The notes under the pieces were generated by a model that saw only the letters and a list, made by a program, of their open reading frames with translations, was not told where the DNA came from and did not search any database. From Lepidurus packardi (taxonomy: Eukaryota; Arthropoda; Branchiopoda; Notostraca; Triopsidae): 64,000 nt of DNA. This document shows positions 58,252-64,000 of the stretch, piece after piece. Position 1 is the first letter of the stretch; every line of letters begins with the position of its first letter. The position numbers were made by a program, and so were the translations under genes. The stretch spans positions 3,906,001 to 3,970,000 of the forward strand of contig JAKZAN010000007.1 in assembly GCA_023053545.1 (NCBI GenBank), given 5' to 3'.

Positions 58252-61005
58252 CTAGCGCAATAGTTGCTGAGATAGTTGCCTGCAATTACTAAGCATCGTT
58301 TCATCTGATAATACAACAACATCGGGCCCCTGCAAGACAAGTAATTACACTCAACGTTAAGATTCGACATTTACTATTCGACATTTATTACCTTTAAAAA
58401 GCCCAAATCCTTCCGCTTAACACCACTTAGAAAGACATTCAGATCGTAAGCGGACGCAAAGTATAAAATCCAGTCTCCACCACCTTCGCTTGCTTCTTGG
58501 CAGTCAAATTCCTGAAATAATAAGCACACACGAATAAATAAACTGAATACTAAAAAACAAAACTAACAAAACAACTATACATATAAGCAATAGAAGTAAA
58601 CTCAGGCATCCCTAGAACGTCTTTTTGAAAATAACCTACCAGTACGCAAAAATGGTCAGCTTCGTCGCCACCGATACCAACGCTGTGAATAGAATCCATA
58701 AGGGCGCCTGCTAGCTGCGTGAATTGTGAAGATTCTTGGAACAAGACGAGACTGCAGGGCGTCAATATTAAGCCGCACGGTACAGGCATGATTTCACGAA
58801 CAACGGCCTTTTGCTAGAAAAGCCCCTATGTTCAATAAAACCAACGATACAACGTGTTGATCTTACTGGATCAAAGGTAATTCCTAGTCTAAAAGCGTCT
58901 TCCCATTGACGGAATTCGAATACTGAAGAAGCGGCCAACAGCAGCTTGCCGCCACCAATCTTGATAGCAAAACAATTGGGTCGAGAAACGCTTACTCCAA
59001 AGCCCACTGTAATACCGTTTCCGTACAAGGAAAGCACCAGCAATGGCAATCTCTCACCTGGATTGCTAAATTGGTATAAAACTCCGGCTCTAAGTAGTAA
59101 GAATTGCGCCCGTTAATTACGTGTCTTCAATAAATTAAGGTCAACTCGCTTGATCATGAAGTATCCTGCATCCCAATGCCATTCAGATGAAGGTTTTGAC
59201 CCGGCTTTGTCTTCCCATGCCCAATGGTACATAAAGTACCCTTCCTGGATAGGACCCCAAGGAGTTCCGCAAGTCTGATGTTCTTGCCATTTGATCAAGG
59301 AAACTAACAAAATGTCCGGTTCCTATAAACCAAAAACCACGCACTGATTCGTAAAAAGACATGGAAAGCGATTGAAAAACTACCTTCTCGCTGGTTGCTT
59401 CTTTAAGCCAAGGTGAAATCCTTGAGTTTAACTCGGAATTTAGCTCCACGATTATGGGGACCTTTTCAATGGTAGCTTTGAAACAGGAACGCTTCCAGTT
59501 AACAGCGATCTTGCTTAGCGCAGATTGTGCCACAGATTTATCAAAAAAGTTTAGCACGTATTCGCCAGTTTCTCGATCACGAATGTTTCGTATGAAATGC
59601 GCTTGGTGGTATTGATAGCGAACCTGAAGAAAATAAATAAAGGTATTCTAGGAACATACATTTCCAAGAGCTAACTTTTAAGTTTATGCTTTGTTGTTTA
59701 TATCTTATTTTGTTTACGTTTTATGTGGTTATGTTGTTATTTGTATTTATTGTGGTTTATTTTTGTTTATGTTGTTTTACGTTTTCAACTTTATTGGTTT
59801 GGCTTACTTTTATGACGTTCAGGTCCGTAAAGTTGCAATGCCACAACGCTACATAATCTTGAACCCTTTTGGAGAGTATGGGAACTTGTTTTTCTAATAC
59901 TAAGACGTGGTGATCAATAACAGCTAAATAACGCAGACTAGGTTCACCCATAAGATAATTGACATAACACTTGAAAACCTAAAAAAGATGGAAAAACAAT
60001 TAATTAAAGTTTGTATTGGACAGTGAAAAAAACGCTGAATTTTACCCCGTGTGCTTTTTCTTCGGGTGACAAATGGTCATCCTGACTAACCAGTGCGTCT
60101 AAAGGCCAATCTGGCTCGGAGATTTCTGACGAATCAGCCTCTGAAGCTGGAACGGACCTTGGGGAGAGGATTGGTAAATCAAAATGTGATAAAGCCCTCT
60201 TCAGTTTGCCTTGTGCAAACTTCTTGGCATTTTCTCGCTGTTGGTTCTTGGAGCTGTACGCTTCTACGGAGCGCTGAAAGCGGTAGATTTTCCCCATTTT
60301 TTCGCAGCAGCATGGCATATGCTGCGACGCGGATATGGAGAGATCTGAAGTAGAAACGCATAGGGGATCTTCTTGTCCTTCAGGAGCACCGCGCTCGGCG
60401 ACTGAGGTTTGACTAAAGGATGTGTGAAAGGACCCGCTCGTTGCAGGATTTGACGGAATTGAAGTAGTCTGGTACTTATGAGAGGCCTCTACATCAGATC
60501 TGCAAAGTCCTTTGTCGATTAAAGTTTGGGCGATCCAAATTTCCGACTGGGGTTCTTCCAACACGCCCATAGAGTAACTTTGGGGCAGTTTGGTGTTATC
60601 AGACATTTGGGTTCCACACCAGGAATATCGCTCGCATGAAGGCACTTTCCGAATGGACTGTCCTTCTTGAAAAGAAACCCGCTTGGTAGGCAGGTCACTT
60701 CGCTGACTCGTATTGTTGCGGCGTTTAACGAACGATAGAAGACTTGCTGTGAGGTCCCTAGTCGTGGTTTCATTATTGCTCTTTAGAGAATCTGGTCCTG
60801 GAGTGGGTTGGCTTTCAAAGAGAGAGATGCTTCGCTCACTCAATAAGACGGTCATATTAGAGTCTACATTGCTATTAGCGATGTCGCTAGCAGTCATCAC
60901 GCTATCGTCCACCATAAGGACATTGTCACATAGTTTGACGGTCTCCGAAGAAGGTTGAAGGGAATTGGGAGCAACGTCTTTATACCAGTCTACATCTGAT
61001 TGCAT
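58252..61005 (-). CDS. PLEKHM2: PLEKHM2/SKIP-like adaptor (PH-domain half)
   Basis: Exons 61005-60046, 59978-59808, 59623-59384, 59322-59121, 59087-58867, 58813-58640, 58511-58392 and 58329-58252 keep one frame for 721 residues. The first 320 are Ser/Thr-rich and disordered. After that comes a conserved C-terminal half: a PH-like segment (LAVIDHHVLVLEKQ), the PH domain proper (QEGYFMYHW, then GVLYQFSNPGERLPLL, then FEFRQWEDAFRLG) and a last block with VPCGLILTPCSLVLF, HFCVLEFDCQE and WILYFASAYDLN. These line up in order with human PLEKHM2 as I remember it (GILYQYPDRTDVIPLL, EYCVLEFSQDS). PLEKHM2 links Arl8 lysosomes to kinesin-1; the insect relative is Prd1. Its RUN domain is not in this frame; it may lie in the upstream exon. 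The exon before 61005 has an acceptor-like TTTTTAG at 61027, so the true start may be further upstream. The 33-bp intron 59120-59088 is doubtful. Confidence 0.75.
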
Positions 61006-61026
61006 AGTTCCCCGCTTCTCTGTCTA

Positions 61027-61993
61027 AAAAGCAATGGCCTACGGATAAAAAGAAACATTTTTCCATCAAGGTAAATTCATAAAACGTAATTATATCTTGA
61101 AACAACTGTGAACTTGCTATATATAAGGCAGTTTGGCAAACCCTTTGTGGCTTGGCTTGGGCGTGTTTCGCTATTATATGTAATAATGTACCATAGTTGT
61201 GCAATAAACATTCGTTAGCGTAGGATAATGCAACAGACAGGCTCAGGTAGTATAGGCTAAGTTAGCTGTTGTTTATAACTTAACGTGTAGGTTAATCACC
61301 TTTCTCAGAAGCCACTGCAGTCTGCAATGAAAGCAGAGCGCGTTAAACACAATAACATCAAATCTAAACACAACACAACACGCACAGTACAACTCCAAAC
61401 ACTTGCCCAGCCCACTTTGGCGATGGCTGCTTACGGGGCGGGAACTGAGTATTTTTGCATGCGCGCGCATGAATACGGAATTCGGAATCCAGAAGAAATA
61501 CTATGAGGTAAAGAAGTTAAGTAAGGGAAAAAGAGTTAGTTTGGACAGCATTCGTAGCATTATTCCGCTAAATTTGGCCTAGCTTAATATCGAATTGTTA
61601 TGCGAATTACTACTCATAACAGCGTATACTTTTAGCACTTCTCATAGCTATAATATTCGGTCTTTCTGGTCCAAGGTTTATAGAGCCTACTGCTCACCAT
61701 CGGAACGTCAAGCAATGCTTGTCCATTTTTTCTCCTTGCATACTGATTATTTCTCTGAATAAACGGCGAATTTTTAAAGGTCTATCTTTCTTCGATCGTG
61801 TTATTTGTGATGACGGTAGAAGCTAGCAACTAAGCAAACCATCTCAGTTTGTAGCTTTTACTCTAATTAACAATGATTTTACCTAGGATCTATAACAGAA
61901 TATGCCAGCGTTATTATAATCTATTGTACCATTCCGTAATACAAAGCCAAGCGGGTACATAATTAGCAAAGCTTGTAACGTGAAACAGCGACT
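61027..61993. other. Between the two minus-strand coding blocks
   Basis: This could be an intergenic region or an intron joining the two blocks. It has a 14-bp perfect palindrome CATGCGCGCGCATG at 61458-61471 and no convincing exon. A 74-codon minus frame at 61204-60980 is open but overlaps the known exon in another frame. Confidence 0.4.
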
Positions 61994-63825
61994 TTAATTA
62001 TGCAGCTTCCGAGTAGGGGAGCAAATTTTCCGCATTTCCTGTACGGCTGTGACTAGCATTTCTACTGCTTCTTCGTGTCCTTCAAAGCTTTCGGAACGTC
62101 GTAGTGGTGGAGGTGGAGCTGCTGGCGAGCGCCGATTATTCCCCGCATAGCGTCGCATGTCTTCTAAGTTACCAGCCGAAGCGTAACGACTAGGATTGGA
62201 AGGTAAAGTAGAATGAGCTTGGCTATGTGGCTCCGAGGAGCCCAAACTGCGAAGTGCGCGGATCAATTGCCGAAGCTCTTCCCCGCTCAGTTCAATTTCC
62301 CGCGGCTCTTGGGAGCTCTGCGCGGAAGTTGTGGTTGCTGTCGTAGCTGAAGCTGTGGCACTTGTTTTGGAAGTGAGAGGAGCCAAGCGCTCATACAGAT
62401 TTTCCGACAATTGTCCTTTCCTGGGCAATTGGAGCTCGTCTTGATGCACCATAGCTTGTACGACACACAAATGCCCAGTACCTGTGACTTTTCTTTCGTC
62501 TTCACTCATCGTTTGGCTGTCTCTATGAGCGTCTCTTGACGATCCAGGGTTGGCAGCATTGGAAAACGTTTGCGGGTGCATATCGATGTAATCTGGAGTC
62601 ATGAGCCCCGACCGATCCGCCATGGCGGTAGGTCGGAGCAAATCTGGCGGAAAATTGGAAGACGTACATCGCAAATCTTTGGGTTTCTGCTGCCCCGACG
62701 CGGAAGAAGTCAAGGAAGAAATTGGAACCCCGGCCATGCTGTGATGCGTTGAATGAACGGATAAGGCTGCGACTTGAGACACGGGAACATTGCGGTCATT
62801 GGCAGAAGCTAAAGAACGTCTTAGACCTACGAGTGAAGTAACTAAGAAATTTTGGGCACCTTGTAAGACAGCCTTTTTGGATTTAATGGTCGCAAATAGC
62901 TCGACCTGGCCCAAGTCGTAATAAGGGTCCCGTCTCCCGTAGTGATACTCATGGAATGCATGACGAATCGGACTTTTCGGGCGTTCTAAACTCTTATGCA
63001 AACGGGGTTGGTGGTGACTTTTCCCATTTCGCGACCGTTTCCGTTTCGAGTCGTCAGACAGTTTGGCTCGATCCGGGTGCTGCCGTTCTTCGCTGTGGGA
63101 TTTCTTCATCGTGCGCATCACCTCTCGGGGCCTTTCTTCTCGACCTGAAGTGGCATTCCTTGAATCGGACAGAGAGCGTTCTTGCGAATTTCGTAGCTCA
63201 TGATCCTGAACATGGGGACATGACAAGGGAAAAGAATCTGCGAACATATTAACGTGTTCAGCTCTCATCTCCAAACTCGTAGGTCGACGAAGAGTTGATT
63301 TGTTTGCTCCTACATCTTCTTTAAGAATCATGCTGCTGGGCCTTGCCGCTTGACCGTCTGCGCTGTAACCAGTTCCACGTAGCTGCACTACTACGTCTTT
63401 CTTTGATTCTTGCTCCGCAACATCAATTAGTATGTTTTCCTGATCGCCCGGATTCGCTTCGGGTAAGTGAGACTGGGTTAAGTCACCTTCTATGGGCGTT
63501 AGCTGCCTCGTTTCACAGGCTTTTTGGTCAAGGATGATATTCTCAGTGTGTAAGTCTTGCAACGAGGACCACTCTCGATTCAGCTGGGGAAGATCCGAAG
63601 CCTCGACTATCTTTACATCAACTTCACTCTTGCTGACAATCTCGATGTCTGCAAGGGAAATATTTGCATAATTAACATCTCCCAACTTCAAGTTGTTTAG
63701 ATAGCTGTTTAGAATGATGACATAATTAAGGCCACGGTGTAGTGCAAGTAGTTGATCTTTTTTGTCAAAAGATGGCAATGATGTCAGACCCTGTATCGTG
63801 AAAATTATGCAACTTGAAACAAAAC
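61994..63825 (-). CDS. Large coding exon of an unrecognised gene, possibly the N-terminal part of the PLEKHM2-like gene
   Basis: A frame of 609 codons runs from an acceptor (ATGTTTCAG at 63828-63826) to a TAA at 61994. There is no ATG near its start, so it continues from an exon to the right, probably outside the window or in the last 170 bp. The first residues (IIFTIQGLTSLPSFDKKD) resemble the closing helix of a RUN domain such as LTLVSGLEFIRFELDLD in PLEKHM2, which would fit a single RUN-PH gene with the block downstream; this is weak. The rest is disordered: Ser/His/Arg-rich (KKSHSEERQHPDRAKLSDDS), then a Thr/Ala/Ser run, an Arg/Leu helix (SGEELRQLIRALRSLG), APPPPLRRSESFEG and a final helix with AVEMLVTAVQEMRK. 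The stop codon argues for a separate gene or an alternative terminal exon. Confidence 0.65.
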
Positions 63826-64000
63826 CTGAAACATAAATTTAACGATATAATTGACAAATTCTTGTTTTAAAAATACCTTGTTTGATGCATCAAAAGATTT
63901 CGATATATGATTTATCTAAAATTTTCAGAACTTGCATAAGTATAAATAAATCATACGTCTAATTCTTTTGACGCAGCAAAGCCAGATGTCTCTATTAAGA
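63826..64000. other. Right edge, intron of the unrecognised gene
   Basis: This AT-rich sequence upstream (on the minus strand) of the acceptor has no exon that I can see before the window ends. Confidence 0.4.

Noticed and set aside
60093-60353. 86-codon plus frame and similar frames opposite the minus-strand exons
   Set aside because: These are antisense shadows of the PLEKHM2-like exon.

Overview
The window looks like arthropod nuclear DNA. It carries a Dpr-type immunoglobulin gene (an arthropod neuronal recognition family), spliced genes with very short GT-AG introns (mostly about 47-130 bp), and an AT-rich, transposon-littered background with scattered short TTAGG-type motifs. I cannot place it more finely than an insect or crustacean-like arthropod.

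Layout. (1) 1-6.7 kb: minus strand, the 5' coding part of a Dpr-family gene (signal/anchor exon plus the two exons of the first Ig domain); later exons lie beyond the left edge. (2) 6.7-48.7 kb: a gene-poor stretch of about 42 kb with no recognisable gene. It holds fossil and short non-autonomous DNA elements: a TTAA-targeted inverted-repeat family (A/B), a foldback-like family built from 21-bp subrepeats (C, seven copies or ends between 17.8 and 44.7 kb), a ~290-bp element with long inverted repeats (F), a three-copy dispersed repeat (D), a 100-bp tandem duplication, and a decayed Tigger/pogo (CENP-B-like) transposase. A few ORFs or orphan exons are listed with low confidence. (3) 49.2-53.4 kb: a compact gene cluster. 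PRRC1 (plus) converges on ribosomal protein eS7/RpS7 (minus); RpS7 and RNase H1 (plus) diverge from a shared ~450-bp region. (4) 53.6-58.0 kb: two further RNase H1-like copies. One is broken. The other is a spliced catalytic-domain-only paralogue with every catalytic residue kept. Three solo LTRs, each with a 4-bp target duplication, sit in and around these copies. (5) 58.2-64 kb: minus strand, a gene whose C-terminal half matches PLEKHM2/SKIP (the lysosome-kinesin adaptor), preceded on the same strand by a 1.8-kb coding exon that may be the N-terminal part of the same gene or a separate gene.

Functionally the right-hand genes are housekeeping (translation, RNA:DNA hybrid removal, membrane traffic) and the left-hand gene is neuronal. 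The most unusual features are the extra catalytic-only RNase H1 paralogue in a nest of solo LTRs and the foldback-like family whose tandem repeat is an in-frame 21-mer. Gene names for PRRC1 and PLEKHM2 rest on motif comparison from memory, not on a search.
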